DNA from: Brevundimonas sp. SH203
GTDB lineage: Bacteria > Pseudomonadota > Alphaproteobacteria > Caulobacterales > Caulobacteraceae
Assembly (NCBI RefSeq): GCF_002157625.1
Contig: NZ_BDMM01000003.1
Coordinates: 186,001 to 250,000 of the forward strand
Length of the DNA stretch: 64,000 nt
Direction: 5' to 3'
Within the stretch, counting starts at the first letter, position 1; the number at the start of each line of letters is the position of its first letter. A program made the translations under genes and the position numbers. The notes beneath the pieces are model-generated. The model was not told the origin of the DNA. It saw nothing but the letters and a program-made list of their open reading frames with translations, and did no database searches. Positions 34,327 through 42,508 of this stretch are shown here, in pieces.

Positions 34327-34952
34327 CCGCCCATCGCGCCAACCCCATTCCCAACATCCTGACCGGCGCGCGCCTGGCGGCCGGGGTGGTGATGTTCCTG
34401 ATCCTGGCGGGGGCGACCAGCGGCTTCCCCCTGGCCGATCAGTGGATGAGCCCGGACGATCAGTTCGCCCTCTATCGCGTCGCCTTCTGGATCTTCGTCA
34501 TCGCCGCCTCGACCGACTGGATCGACGGCTTCCTGGCGCGGCGCTGGAACGCCACGACCCGCTGGGGCGCCATCCTGGACCCCATCGCCGACAAGGTGCT
34601 GGTCACGGGCGCCATCCTGGGCGTGCTGACCTCGGGCTCGGTGCCGCAGATCATCATTCCCTGCGGCCTGATCCTGTTCCGCGAATTCGCCGTCTCGGCC
34701 CTGCGCGAGACCATGGCGGGGCGGATCGAACTGCCGGTCACCCTGGCCGCCAAGTGGAAGACCACCCTGCAACTGGTCGCCCTGGGCTGCCAGCTGTTCG
34801 CGCGCAACTGGGACGGTTTCGGCCTGTCGCTGGACTGGCTGGAGAACTTCCAGTTCTTCTCGGACGTGCTGATCTGGCTGGCCGCCATCATCACCCTGTG
34901 GACCGGCTGGCAGTATTTCCACGAAGCCCGCCGCCAGATGAAGGATCTCTAG
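34323..34952 (+). CDS. pgsA: CDP-diacylglycerol-glycerol-3-phosphate 3-phosphatidyltransferase
   Basis: Makes phosphatidylglycerol phosphate, the committed step to phosphatidylglycerol and cardiolipin. 209 residues with several membrane helices and the complete CDP-alcohol phosphotransferase motif D68-G69-x2-A-R-x8-G82-x3-D86-x3-D90. NIPN-type N terminus (NPIPNILTGARL) as usual. It starts inside the toxin stop codon, so it is translated as the third gene of a parD-pin-pgsA unit; a separate internal promoter cannot be excluded. Confidence 0.93.
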   Translation: MTAHRANPIPNILTGARLAAGVVMFLILAGATSGFPLADQWMSPDDQFALYRVAFWIFVIAASTDWIDGFLARRWNATTRWGAILDPIADKVLVTGAILGVLTSGSVPQIIIPCGLILFREFAVSALRETMAGRIELPVTLAAKWKTTLQLVALGCQLFARNWDGFGLSLDWLENFQFFSDVLIWLAAIITLWTGWQYFHEARRQMKDL

Positions 34953-35467
34953 GGCCTCAGCGTCAAACTGGTCGGCGTCGCCTCGAACGCCGACAGCCGG
35001 CCCAGATAGCTCATGCCCAGCAGGGAGTATTCCAGCCCCTGCTCGACCACCAGGGCCTCGACCTGATCGACCCGCGCCCCGGCGACCGAAACGGTCTTCA
35101 ACCGGACCGGCGCGGCGCGCGCCAGGCCCGAGGCGGTCTGAACCTGGCCGGTGAAGGCCGCAGGCTCGGGATCGACGCCCAACCGCGCGGCGTCCGCCCG
35201 CGTCAGGGCGACCACGCTGGCGCCGGTGTCCACCAGCAACCGCACCGCCCGTCCGTCGATCCGGGCCTGGGCCCAGTAGTGACCGTCCGCGCCCTTGACC
35301 ACCTGGGCGGCGGTTCCGACGGCGGCCGGGGCCACGATGGCCACAGGCGCCGTCGCCGCCTGGGCCGCGCCGTCCCCCTCCAGATGCCGGATCGTCAGGG
35401 CCGTGGCGAAGGACGCCGTCAGGGCGACGCCGAACACGATGACGGACTGGAGGTCGATGCGGATCAT
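34949..35467 (-). CDS. Retropepsin-like aspartyl protease, membrane anchored
   Basis: 172 residues. One N-terminal membrane helix (SVIVFGVALTASFATALTI) precedes a periplasmic domain with the aspartyl-protease signature LLVDTGASVVALT and the second conserved block LEYSLLGMSYLGRL, as in the TIGR02281 clan-AA family. Such proteins probably form dimers, each giving one catalytic Asp. Physiological substrate unknown. The stop overlaps the convergent pgsA stop by 4 bases. Confidence 0.85.
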   Translation of the reverse strand: MIRIDLQSVIVFGVALTASFATALTIRHLEGDGAAQAATAPVAIVAPAAVGTAAQVVKGADGHYWAQARIDGRAVRLLVDTGASVVALTRADAARLGVDPEPAAFTGQVQTASGLARAAPVRLKTVSVAGARVDQVEALVVEQGLEYSLLGMSYLGRLSAFEATPTSLTLRP

Positions 35468-35541
35468 GCCCCCTGTCTAGCCGGGCGATCTTTGGATGCC
35501 GTGAAACGACGTGGCTGACGAAAGCTTAAGCCCGATCCCGC

Positions 35542-35763
35542 TCAGGCCAGCTTGGCCGGATCGATCCGGTCGCGACGCCCCGGCAGATCGGCCATCACCG
35601 CCGCCCGTTCGTCGTCGCTCAGCGCGCGCCAGCCGGCGATCTCCTTCAGGGTGCGAAAACACCCCAGGCACAGGCCGCTCTCGCCGTCGACGGCGCACAC
35701 CATGACGCAGGGGCTGGCGATGGCCCTGGGCGGGCCGGGACGGTCGGGCGCGGAAACGGTCAT
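35542..35763 (-). CDS. DUF1289 Cys-rich small protein
   Basis: 73 residues. Four cysteines in SPCVMVCAVDGESGLCLGCF followed by RTLKEIAGWRALSDDER are the DUF1289 hallmark, probably a small zinc- or metal-binding fold. No function is established for the family. The start is at 35763, where the conserved part begins; longer in-frame starts would cross the divergent promoter of the next gene. Confidence 0.85.
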   Translation of the reverse strand: MTVSAPDRPGPPRAIASPCVMVCAVDGESGLCLGCFRTLKEIAGWRALSDDERAAVMADLPGRRDRIDPAKLA

Positions 35764-35919
35764 TGTGACACCGAAACGAAAATCACTCCGACTCCTGACG
35801 AATAAATTTGCAAATTCACGAAACTGTCTTATCTTGTCCGATGACGCGAAACGACTGACGGTGGAATCCCATTGGTACGACGTGTCTCTTTTCATCGTTC
35901 TGCGAAAGGAGACGCCAAG

Positions 35920-36072
35920 ATGAACGATAAGGAGCGCAACCTCCAACACGCCATGATGTCCTTCGCCCTGTGGGGCGGGATGCTGGTCAACAGTCGGCAC
36001 ATGCCGTCGAACTCGGGCCGGGTGGTCAGCCATCCGTCCAACTTCGTACCCTATACGATCAAGAAACGCTGA
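35920..36072 (+). CDS. 50-residue hypothetical protein
   Basis: A short gene with AAGGAG 8 bases before its ATG and an intrinsic terminator 17 bases after its stop, which argues that it is real. MNDKERNLQHAMMSFALWGG begins an amphipathic helix; the tail is basic (PYTIKKR). There is no membrane segment. The 150 bases upstream are AT-rich (35760-35900) and hold a promoter-like region. Not recognised beyond that. Confidence 0.65.
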   Translation: MNDKERNLQHAMMSFALWGGMLVNSRHMPSNSGRVVSHPSNFVPYTIKKR

Positions 36073-36088
36073 CGGCGTGCAGACCGCC

Positions 36089-36127
36089 GAAAGCCCCGAA
36101 GAAGCCCTGGCCCAGCCGGGGCTTTTT
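36089..36127 (+). terminator. Intrinsic terminator
   Basis: AAAGCCCCG and CGGGGCTTTT form a stem closed around an 18-base loop and run into a T5 stretch. It ends the 50-residue gene's transcript before the crotonase gene. Confidence 0.75.
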
Positions 36128-36191
36128 CAATTGCGGGCTTGCCTGACGCGACGTTCCCGGCCGATGACGCAGGGGAACGAGGAGACGACGC

Positions 36192-36989
36192 ATGGGCCTG
36201 ATCGCCGAAGAGAGACGGGGCGCGATCCTGATCTGGACGCTGGACCGCGAGGCGCGGCTGAACGCCCTGCCCGACATGGGCGACGGCGACGAGGTGGCGA
36301 CGGCCTGCGAGCGGGCCAACGCCGATCCGTCCGTCCGGTGCGTGGTGCTGACCGGGGCCGGGCGCGCGTTCTCGGCCGGGGGCGACCTGACGGCCATGCG
36401 CGACCGGCGCGATCTGTTCGAGGGATCGGGCGCGGCCATTCGCGAACGCTATCGCCGCCTGGTCCACCGGATCGTGCGGGCGCTGTACGGGCTGGAGGTT
36501 CCGCTGATCGCCGCCGTCAACGGGCCGGCCATGGGGCTGGGGTGCGACATCGCCGGGCTGGGCGACATCCGCATCGCGTCGGAGCGCGCCAGCTTCGGCG
36601 TGCCCTTCCTGAAGCTGGGCATCATTCCCGGCGACGGCGGATCGTGGCTGCTGCCGCGCAACATCGGCTATGCGCGCGCGGCCGAGATGCTGTTCACCTC
36701 ACGCGCCATCGACGCCGCGACGGCCGCCGAATGGGGTCTGGTCAATCGGGTGGTCGCCCACGATCAGTTGATGGACGAAGCCCTGGCCACGGCCGCCCAG
36801 GTCGCGGCCCAGCCGCCCCAGGCGCTGCGGATGGCCAAGACCCTGCTGCGTCAGGGCCGCGACACGACCTTCGACCAGATGCTGGAGATGTCGGCGGCCA
36901 TGCAGGCCCTGGCCCATCTGACCGACGACCATCAGGAAGGCGTCGCCGCCGTGCTGGAGAAACGCCCCGCCGACTTCTCCGGCCGCTGA
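36192..36989 (+). CDS. Enoyl-CoA hydratase/isomerase family protein (crotonase fold)
   Basis: 265 residues. The CoA-binding and oxyanion motifs are clear (VLTGAGRAFSAGGDL; VNGPAMGLGCDIA). The two catalytic glutamates of classical hydratase are changed: the first is Asp in GLGCDIAG, and the second is Phe in FGVPFLKLG where hydratase has P-E-I. GIIPGDGGSWLLPR and the C-terminal LTDDHQEGVAAVLEKRPADF are otherwise normal. A different crotonase reaction (isomerase, hydrolase or lyase) is therefore likely. GAGGAG precedes the ATG. It is monocistronic, with terminators on both sides. Confidence 0.85.
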   Translation: MGLIAEERRGAILIWTLDREARLNALPDMGDGDEVATACERANADPSVRCVVLTGAGRAFSAGGDLTAMRDRRDLFEGSGAAIRERYRRLVHRIVRALYGLEVPLIAAVNGPAMGLGCDIAGLGDIRIASERASFGVPFLKLGIIPGDGGSWLLPRNIGYARAAEMLFTSRAIDAATAAEWGLVNRVVAHDQLMDEALATAAQVAAQPPQALRMAKTLLRQGRDTTFDQMLEMSAAMQALAHLTDDHQEGVAAVLEKRPADFSGR

Positions 36990-37004
36990 TCCCCCGATAC
37001 GAAA

Positions 37005-37026
37005 AAGGGGCGCCGCGGCGCCCCTT
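37005..37026. terminator. Bidirectional hairpin terminator
   Basis: AAGGGGCGCCGCGGCGCCCCTT is a perfect palindrome between the convergent crotonase and adaptor genes. A5 on one side gives a T run for the minus strand; the plus side is T-poor. Confidence 0.65.
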
Positions 37027-37051
37027 CCCCGTCGTCGATGTCGAGACGCCG

Positions 37052-38065
37052 TTACTTCTGGCCCGCCGGACGCATGGCCTGGCTGGCGGTGACGCCGGCC
37101 TGGACCGGGCGGGCGACGCCGGCCTTCTGACCCGGCTTCATGAACTTCACCAGCACCCGCTGACCGATCAGGAAGGGGGCGTTGTCGGCCGAGACCACGA
37201 CCTCGACCACCCGTTCGTCGGTGCGGGCCGAGGGGTCTTCGGACTGCAGCTGGCGGGCGCCGAAGACGGCGGCGCGGCGCAGGACGTGGCCCACGGTGAT
37301 CTTGGTCGGGTCGCCTTCGGGAGTCAGTTCGACCTCCTGGCCGACCGTGACGTTGGGAATGTCGGCCTCGACGATCTCGGCGCGCACGATCCGGGCGGTG
37401 TCCGGCTCCAGATCGAACATGGCCGTGACGTTCAGGGTCGAGGCGCCGGCGCCGGGCTGGGCGTAGCGGCGGGCGATCCGGCCGTCCATCGGGGCGCGGA
37501 TGACGGTCAGTTCCTGATTGTAGCGGGCCTCGGCGAGACGCGACTGGGCCGTCTGGATGGCGGCGTCCTGAGAGGCGATGCGCGCCTCGGCCTGGGCGAT
37601 CTGGTCGCGGGCCTGGTCCAGGCGCTGGGCGGCGACGTTGTTGGTGGCGGCCAGTTTCGACAGGCGGTCGTATTCGCGACGCGCCGTGGTCAGCTCGACC
37701 CGCGACATACCCAGCTGAGCGCGCGCCTCGGTGACGGCGGCGGCGGCGCTCTGGGCGGCCAGGCGCGTTTCGTCGTCTTCCTGACGGGCCAGGATCTGGC
37801 CGGCGACGACCCGGTCGCCCTCGTTGACATAGACCTGGTTGACGATGCCGCCGCGACGCGCGGCGACCTTGATCACCCCGCCCTCGACGTCGGCCTTGCC
37901 GTTGGCGATGGCGGCGTAGGGGCTGTCGATCTTCTGGGACGCCTCCTTCTCGACCTGGGCCTTCTTGGCGGCGCCGGCCTTGGAGAAGGCGATGAAGCCC
38001 CCGACCAGCAGGACGACCAGCACGAGGCCGATCCAGAGCCATTTGTTCTTCAGGAAGGCGGGCAT
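37052..38065 (-). CDS. ABC exporter periplasmic adaptor (DevB/HlyD type)
   Basis: 337 residues. An N-terminal membrane anchor (WLWIGLVLVVLLVGGFIAF) leads into the biotinyl-lipoyl half-motif (VKVAARRGGIVNQVYVNEGD), a long coiled-coil hairpin at about 110-200 rich in Ala/Gln/Arg, the second lipoyl half (VIRAPMDGRIARRYAQPGAG) and a beta-barrel domain. It bridges the inner-membrane transporter to an outer-membrane channel. It is the third gene of the permease-ATPase-adaptor operon. No TolC-like gene is adjacent; the nearest is at 49204. Confidence 0.87.
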   Translation of the reverse strand: MPAFLKNKWLWIGLVLVVLLVGGFIAFSKAGAAKKAQVEKEASQKIDSPYAAIANGKADVEGGVIKVAARRGGIVNQVYVNEGDRVVAGQILARQEDDETRLAAQSAAAAVTEARAQLGMSRVELTTARREYDRLSKLAATNNVAAQRLDQARDQIAQAEARIASQDAAIQTAQSRLAEARYNQELTVIRAPMDGRIARRYAQPGAGASTLNVTAMFDLEPDTARIVRAEIVEADIPNVTVGQEVELTPEGDPTKITVGHVLRRAAVFGARQLQSEDPSARTDERVVEVVVSADNAPFLIGQRVLVKFMKPGQKAGVARPVQAGVTASQAMRPAGQK

Positions 38066-38092
38066 GACGGCAGGGTCCGTTGCAGAAGGGGC

Positions 38093-38848
38093 TTAGTGAG
38101 ACGCCAGATGGGCGTCGGGATCGGGGATGCGGCGCTGATCGTCCAGGATCTTGCCGTCTTCGATATGGATGACCCGGTCGGCCCAGGCCTCCAGGCGCGG
38201 ATCGTGGGTCACGCAGATGACGGCCGCGCCGTATTCGGTGGCGGCCCGGCGCAGCAGGCGGATGACCACCTGGCCGTTCTCGCCGTCCAGGGCCGAGGTC
38301 GGTTCGTCGGCGAACAGGATCTGCGGGTTCTTGGCCAGGGCGCGGGCGATGGCGACGCGCTGCTTCTCGCCGCCCGACAGGGCGCTGGGCCGCTGGTTCA
38401 GGCGATGGCCCAGACCGACTTCCTCCAGCGCCGTGGTGGCGCGCTTCTTCGCCTCGGACGGCGACAGGCCCTGGTATTTCAGGACGGTCATCACCTGCTG
38501 CAGCGCCGTCAGCGACGGGAACAGGTTGAAGCCCTGGAAGATGAAGCCGCAGTGATCCAGCCGGAACTTGTCGATCCGGCCCGAGCCGTAGGCCCACAGG
38601 TCGTCGACGTCCAGGATGTCGACCCGGCCCTCCTCGGGCTTCAGCAGGCCCGACAGATTGGCGATCAGGGTCGACTTGCCCGAGCCGGACGGCCCCATGA
38701 CCATGGTCAGGTCGCCGTGGCGCGCGTCGAAGTCGACGCCCTTCAGCACCTCGACCCAGCTGCGGCCGGTCTTGAACCGCTTGACCAGCCCCTTGGCCTC
38801 GATGGCGAAATCGCCGTGCTTGCCGTGCGTCGTCGTATGAGAGGTCAT
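38093..38848 (-). CDS. ABC exporter ATP-binding protein (DevA/MacB-like)
   Basis: 251 residues. Walker A GPSGSGKSTLI, the Q loop FIFQGFNLFPSLTALQ, signature LSGGEKQRVAIARAL, Walker B ILFADEPTSALD and the H loop ICVTHDPRLE are all complete. It belongs to the LolD/MacB/DevA group that drives mechanotransmission exporters. Its start overlaps the permease stop by 4 bases (38845-38848), so the two are coupled. Confidence 0.93.
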   Translation of the reverse strand: MTSHTTTHGKHGDFAIEAKGLVKRFKTGRSWVEVLKGVDFDARHGDLTMVMGPSGSGKSTLIANLSGLLKPEEGRVDILDVDDLWAYGSGRIDKFRLDHCGFIFQGFNLFPSLTALQQVMTVLKYQGLSPSEAKKRATTALEEVGLGHRLNQRPSALSGGEKQRVAIARALAKNPQILFADEPTSALDGENGQVVIRLLRRAATEYGAAVICVTHDPRLEAWADRVIHIEDGKILDDQRRIPDPDAHLASH

Positions 38849-40017
38849 CGCAGCAGATCCGCAGGCTGGCTCTTCTTCAGGACGCCCAGCGACAGGAAGC
38901 CGGACCCCAGGGCGATCAGCACCAGCATGGCCGAGACCATCAGCACCATCGTCGGCGGGAAGGACATGGTCAGGCCGGTCCCGGCGGCCAACAGGCTGAC
39001 CAGCCAGGTCAGGACATAGGCCGCCAGCACCCCGGCGATGCCGACCCAGAAGCTCAGCTCCAGCACGATCCGGCGCAGCGATCCCATCGACACGCCCAGC
39101 GCCCGCAGCGAGGCGAATTCCTTGATGTTGGCCATGATGGCGCCGCGCAGCGTCTGCCAGGTGATGGCCACCCCGATCAGGACGCCCAGGAACAGCGAGA
39201 AGCCCAGCATGATGGCGATGAAGCTTTCCTTCATCATCGCGCCCTCGTTGGCCTTGGCAAGGTCCTGACGGGTCCAGGCCTTGAACTGGCCGTTGGCGAT
39301 GGCGTTCAGCTGGGCCACCACGATGGGCGCGCGGGCGGGGTTCTTGATCTGAACCATCAGCGGGCCGACGCGCTCGCCGGTGTTGGCCTCGCCCAGCATC
39401 CGCAGGGTGTCGCGCGACATGACCACCGTGGCCTGCATCATGTTGGGATAGCCCTGGGTCACGGCCGCGACCCGAACGGTCTTGCCGTTATAGGACGCCT
39501 GGTCGCCCAGCTTGACGCCCAGCCGGCCCAGCGCGGTCTGGTCCACCGCCACCGCATAGGGCTGGCGCAGCGCCTCGACCAGATCGTCGGAATAGTCGAT
39601 CGGCACCGTCACCGCGCCGGGCACGGCGTCGATGGTGGTGACGTTGACGAACTCCATCTTCTTGGCGGCGGCGTCGGACTTGCCTTCGCCGCCGGGGTTC
39701 TGGCCCTTGACGATGTTCTGCCAGCGGCCGCCCGATCCATCCAGATCGGCGACGGCGACCACGTCGGGGTGCTGATAGACGACCGGCATGATGCGGCGCG
39801 GCACGCCCGACGGCCCGCCGTTGAACAGGGCCGTGGCGCCGGGGCTCAGGATCATGATGTCGGCGCGCGCGCGGTCGATCTGGGCCGTGAAGGCCTTGCC
39901 GATGCCCATGAACATCCCGACCTGCGCCAGGACCAGAAGGCCGGAAAAGGCCAGCGCCACGATCGCCGCCATGTAGCGGCGCCATTCGTAGAGCAGCGTT
40001 GAAAGTGCAAGCGACAT
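38845..40017 (-). CDS. ABC exporter permease (DevC/FtsX-like)
   Basis: 390 residues with the MacB/FtsX layout: one N-terminal helix (AAIVALAFSGLLVLAQVGMF), a large periplasmic domain (about 45-260), and three C-terminal helices (FIAIMLGFSLFLGVLIGVAI; VLAAYVLTWLVSLLAAG; MVLMVSAMLVLIALGSGFLS). NIKEFASLRALGVS is the coupling-helix region that contacts the ATPase. With the adaptor it makes a DevBCA-type exporter; cyanobacterial homologues export glycolipids, but the cargo here is unknown. First gene of the operon. Confidence 0.9.
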   Translation of the reverse strand: MSLALSTLLYEWRRYMAAIVALAFSGLLVLAQVGMFMGIGKAFTAQIDRARADIMILSPGATALFNGGPSGVPRRIMPVVYQHPDVVAVADLDGSGGRWQNIVKGQNPGGEGKSDAAAKKMEFVNVTTIDAVPGAVTVPIDYSDDLVEALRQPYAVAVDQTALGRLGVKLGDQASYNGKTVRVAAVTQGYPNMMQATVVMSRDTLRMLGEANTGERVGPLMVQIKNPARAPIVVAQLNAIANGQFKAWTRQDLAKANEGAMMKESFIAIMLGFSLFLGVLIGVAITWQTLRGAIMANIKEFASLRALGVSMGSLRRIVLELSFWVGIAGVLAAYVLTWLVSLLAAGTGLTMSFPPTMVLMVSAMLVLIALGSGFLSLGVLKKSQPADLLR

Positions 40018-40239
40018 GAACCGGCGGTTCCCCCGAAACGGGTGCTATCTGACCGCGAGCCGTCGCACCGCCAAGTTAAATCGGCGTAAGGCGGAGCCGT
40101 ATTGGGGCGGGCATGGTCGGTTGCGCCAAAAACCACGGCGGCCTAAGGCGGCCATCGGCTCTTGGCGCCGCACGCTGGTCGGCGCTAGTTACAACATAAC
40201 AGACGGGACCCCCGTCCCGCGCTCCGGGAGATACCCTTG

Positions 40240-42333
40240 ATGTCCTTGCCTTCGCTTCGCCTCACCGCCTCGCTCGCCGCCCTGGGCGCCGCGACCGCCG
40301 TCCTGTCGGCCCCCGCCTCGCCCGCCAGGGCCGACGAGGGGATGTGGACCTTCGACAACTTCCCCATCGCCACGGTGAACCAGAAATACGGGACCAACAT
40401 CGACCAGGCGTGGCTGGACCGGGTCCGCAACGCCGCCGTCCGCCTTCAGGGCTGCTCGGCCTCGCTGGTGTCGGCCGAAGGGCTGGTTCTGACCAACCAC
40501 CACTGCGTCGTCTCTTGCGTGCAGGACCTGTCCACGGCCCAGAACGACTACGTCAAGAACGGCTGGATGCCCGGCTCGCGCGAGGAAGAGAAGAAATGCC
40601 CCGGCCAGACGGCCGAGATCCTGACCGACATCGTCGACGTCACCGACCGCGTCACGGGCGCCGGCGCCGGGCTTGAGGGCGCCGCCTTCGTCCAGGCCCG
40701 CGCCGCCGAGATCGACAAGATCCAGAAGGAGACCTGCGGCGACGACCAGAAGCTGACCTGCCAGGTCATCAGCTTCTATCGCGGCGGCCAGTACAAGCTG
40801 TACAAGTTCCGCAAATACGACGACGTGCGCCTGGTCTTCGCGCCCGAGTTCCAGGCGGCCTTCTTCGGCGGCGACCCGGACAATTTCAACTTCCCGCGCT
40901 ACGCCCTGGACGCCGGTTTCCTGCGCCTCTACGAGGACGGCAAGCCGGTCGCGACGCCGAACCACCTGACCTGGAACCCGAACGCGCCCAAGGAAGGCGA
41001 CGTCACCTTCGTCGCCGGCAACCCCGGCTCGACCCAGCGCCTGCTGACGGTGGCCCAGCTGGAGGTCCTGCGCGACCAGCAGATGCCGCTGACGCTGATC
41101 CAGTCGTCGGAACTGCGCGGCCGCCTGATCGAATATTCGACCACCGGCGAAGAGGCCAAGCGCGTCACCGTCGATCCGCTGTTCGGCCTGGAGAACAGCT
41201 TCAAGGTCTTCTACGGCCAAGAGGGCGCCCTGACCGATCCGTCCTTCATGGCGACCAAACGCCGCGAGGAGCAGGAACTGCGTCAGCGCGTCGCCGCCGC
41301 CCCGGCCCTGGCCCAGCGCATCGGCGATCCGTGGGCCGATCTGGAGCGCGTCTCCACCGCCCAGCGCGACCTCTATCTGCCCTATCGCCAGCTGGAATCG
41401 GCGGCCGGCCAACGCTCGCAGCTCTACAGCTACGCCAAGGCCATTGTCCGCGCCGCCAAGGAGCGGGCCAAGCCTGTGGCTGAGCGCCGCGCCGGCTATT
41501 CGGACGCCGACATCGCCTCGCTGGGCCGCCGCCTGGCGACCGAGACGCCGATCTCGACCGATCTGGAAAAGATCTTCCTGGACTTCTGGCTGTCCAAGAC
41601 GCGCGAATATCTGACGGTCGACAATGCGAACGTGAAGGCGCTGCTGGGCAAGGAAAGCCCCGAACAGGTCGCCGCGCGCCTGATCGACGGCACGCGCCTG
41701 GCCGACCCCGCCTTCCGCGCCCAGGCCCTGGCCATGACGCCGGAGCAGCTGGCCGCCTCCGGCGATCCGCTGATCCAGTTCGTGCTGGCCAATGACGACG
41801 CGGCCCAGGCGATCCGCACCCAGTGGGAATCGGCCGTGTCCGGCCCGACCAGCCGCGCGGGCGAAAAGATCGCCCAGGCCCGGTTCGCGGTGTACGGCGC
41901 CAACCTGTATCCCGACGCGACCTTCTCGCTTCGCCTGTCCTATGGCCAGGTGAAGGGCTGGACCTATCGCGGCGTGACGGTGGAGCCGTTCACCCACATC
42001 GGCGGCCTGTACGAGCGCAACACCGGCGCCGAGCCGTTCAACGCCGCGACCGACTGGCTGGCGGCCGAGAACAAGGTGGACAAGGCGACCGTTTATGACT
42101 TCGTCTCGACCAACGACATCATCGGCGGCAACTCGGGCTCGCCCGTCATCAACGCCAAGGGCGAGGTGATCGGCGCGGCCTTCGACGGCAACATCCACTC
42201 GCTGGGCGGCAGCTTCGGCTACGATCCCGAACTGAACCGCACGGTGACGGTCTCGACCGCCGCCATCACCGAGGCCCTGCGCAACGTCTATAACCAGCCG
42301 CGCCTGCTGCGCGAACTGGGCGTGCGTCGCTAG
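40240..42333 (+). CDS. S46 family dipeptidyl-peptidase (DPP7-like)
   Basis: 697 residues. A periplasmic serine exopeptidase that releases dipeptides. The signal peptide ends near residue 31 (SPARADEGMW). The chymotrypsin-like domain has the catalytic His in VLTNHHCV (87-88) and Ser632 in IIGGNSGSPV; the S46 helical insert occupies the middle. At the position 18 residues after the catalytic Ser, which sets P1 preference in P. gingivalis enzymes (Gly in DPP7, Arg in DPP11), this protein has Gly650 (AAFDGN), so hydrophobic P1 residues are expected. GGGAG lies 8 bases upstream. It precedes a paralogue on the same strand. Confidence 0.9.
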   Translation: MSLPSLRLTASLAALGAATAVLSAPASPARADEGMWTFDNFPIATVNQKYGTNIDQAWLDRVRNAAVRLQGCSASLVSAEGLVLTNHHCVVSCVQDLSTAQNDYVKNGWMPGSREEEKKCPGQTAEILTDIVDVTDRVTGAGAGLEGAAFVQARAAEIDKIQKETCGDDQKLTCQVISFYRGGQYKLYKFRKYDDVRLVFAPEFQAAFFGGDPDNFNFPRYALDAGFLRLYEDGKPVATPNHLTWNPNAPKEGDVTFVAGNPGSTQRLLTVAQLEVLRDQQMPLTLIQSSELRGRLIEYSTTGEEAKRVTVDPLFGLENSFKVFYGQEGALTDPSFMATKRREEQELRQRVAAAPALAQRIGDPWADLERVSTAQRDLYLPYRQLESAAGQRSQLYSYAKAIVRAAKERAKPVAERRAGYSDADIASLGRRLATETPISTDLEKIFLDFWLSKTREYLTVDNANVKALLGKESPEQVAARLIDGTRLADPAFRAQALAMTPEQLAASGDPLIQFVLANDDAAQAIRTQWESAVSGPTSRAGEKIAQARFAVYGANLYPDATFSLRLSYGQVKGWTYRGVTVEPFTHIGGLYERNTGAEPFNAATDWLAAENKVDKATVYDFVSTNDIIGGNSGSPVINAKGEVIGAAFDGNIHSLGGSFGYDPELNRTVTVSTAAITEALRNVYNQPRLLRELGVRR

Positions 42334-42345
42334 GACGACCACGAA

Positions 42346-42493
42346 GTCTCCTCCCCGCTTTGCGGGGAGGGGGACCGCGAAGCGGTGGAGGGGCTCTTCA
42401 CCAGCGCACCGGCGCCTGTCATGTATTGAAGAGCCCCTCCGTCACGGCGCTGAAGACGCGCCGCGCCACCTCCCCGCAAAGCAGGGAGGAGAC
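42346..42493. repeat. Nested intergenic inverted repeat between the S46 genes
   Basis: The outer arms GTCTCCTCCCCGCTTTGCGG and CCGCAAAGCAGGGAGGAGAC pair almost perfectly (42346 and 42493 ends). Inner arms GGAGGGGCTCTTCA (42387-42400) and TGAAGAGCCCCTCC (42427-42440) pair perfectly. Each outer arm also contains its own small palindrome (CTCCCCGC..GCGGGGAG). It would form a long cruciform or an mRNA hairpin between the two genes and could limit read-through or stabilise the upstream message. Confidence 0.8.
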
Positions 42494-42508
42494 ATCAAGG
42501 ACTTGCCC

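Noticed and set aside
40200-40220. Small hairpin GACGGGACCCCCGTCCC before the first S46 gene as an RNA switch
   Set aside because: A single short stem with no wider conserved structure; it is not enough to call a riboswitch.
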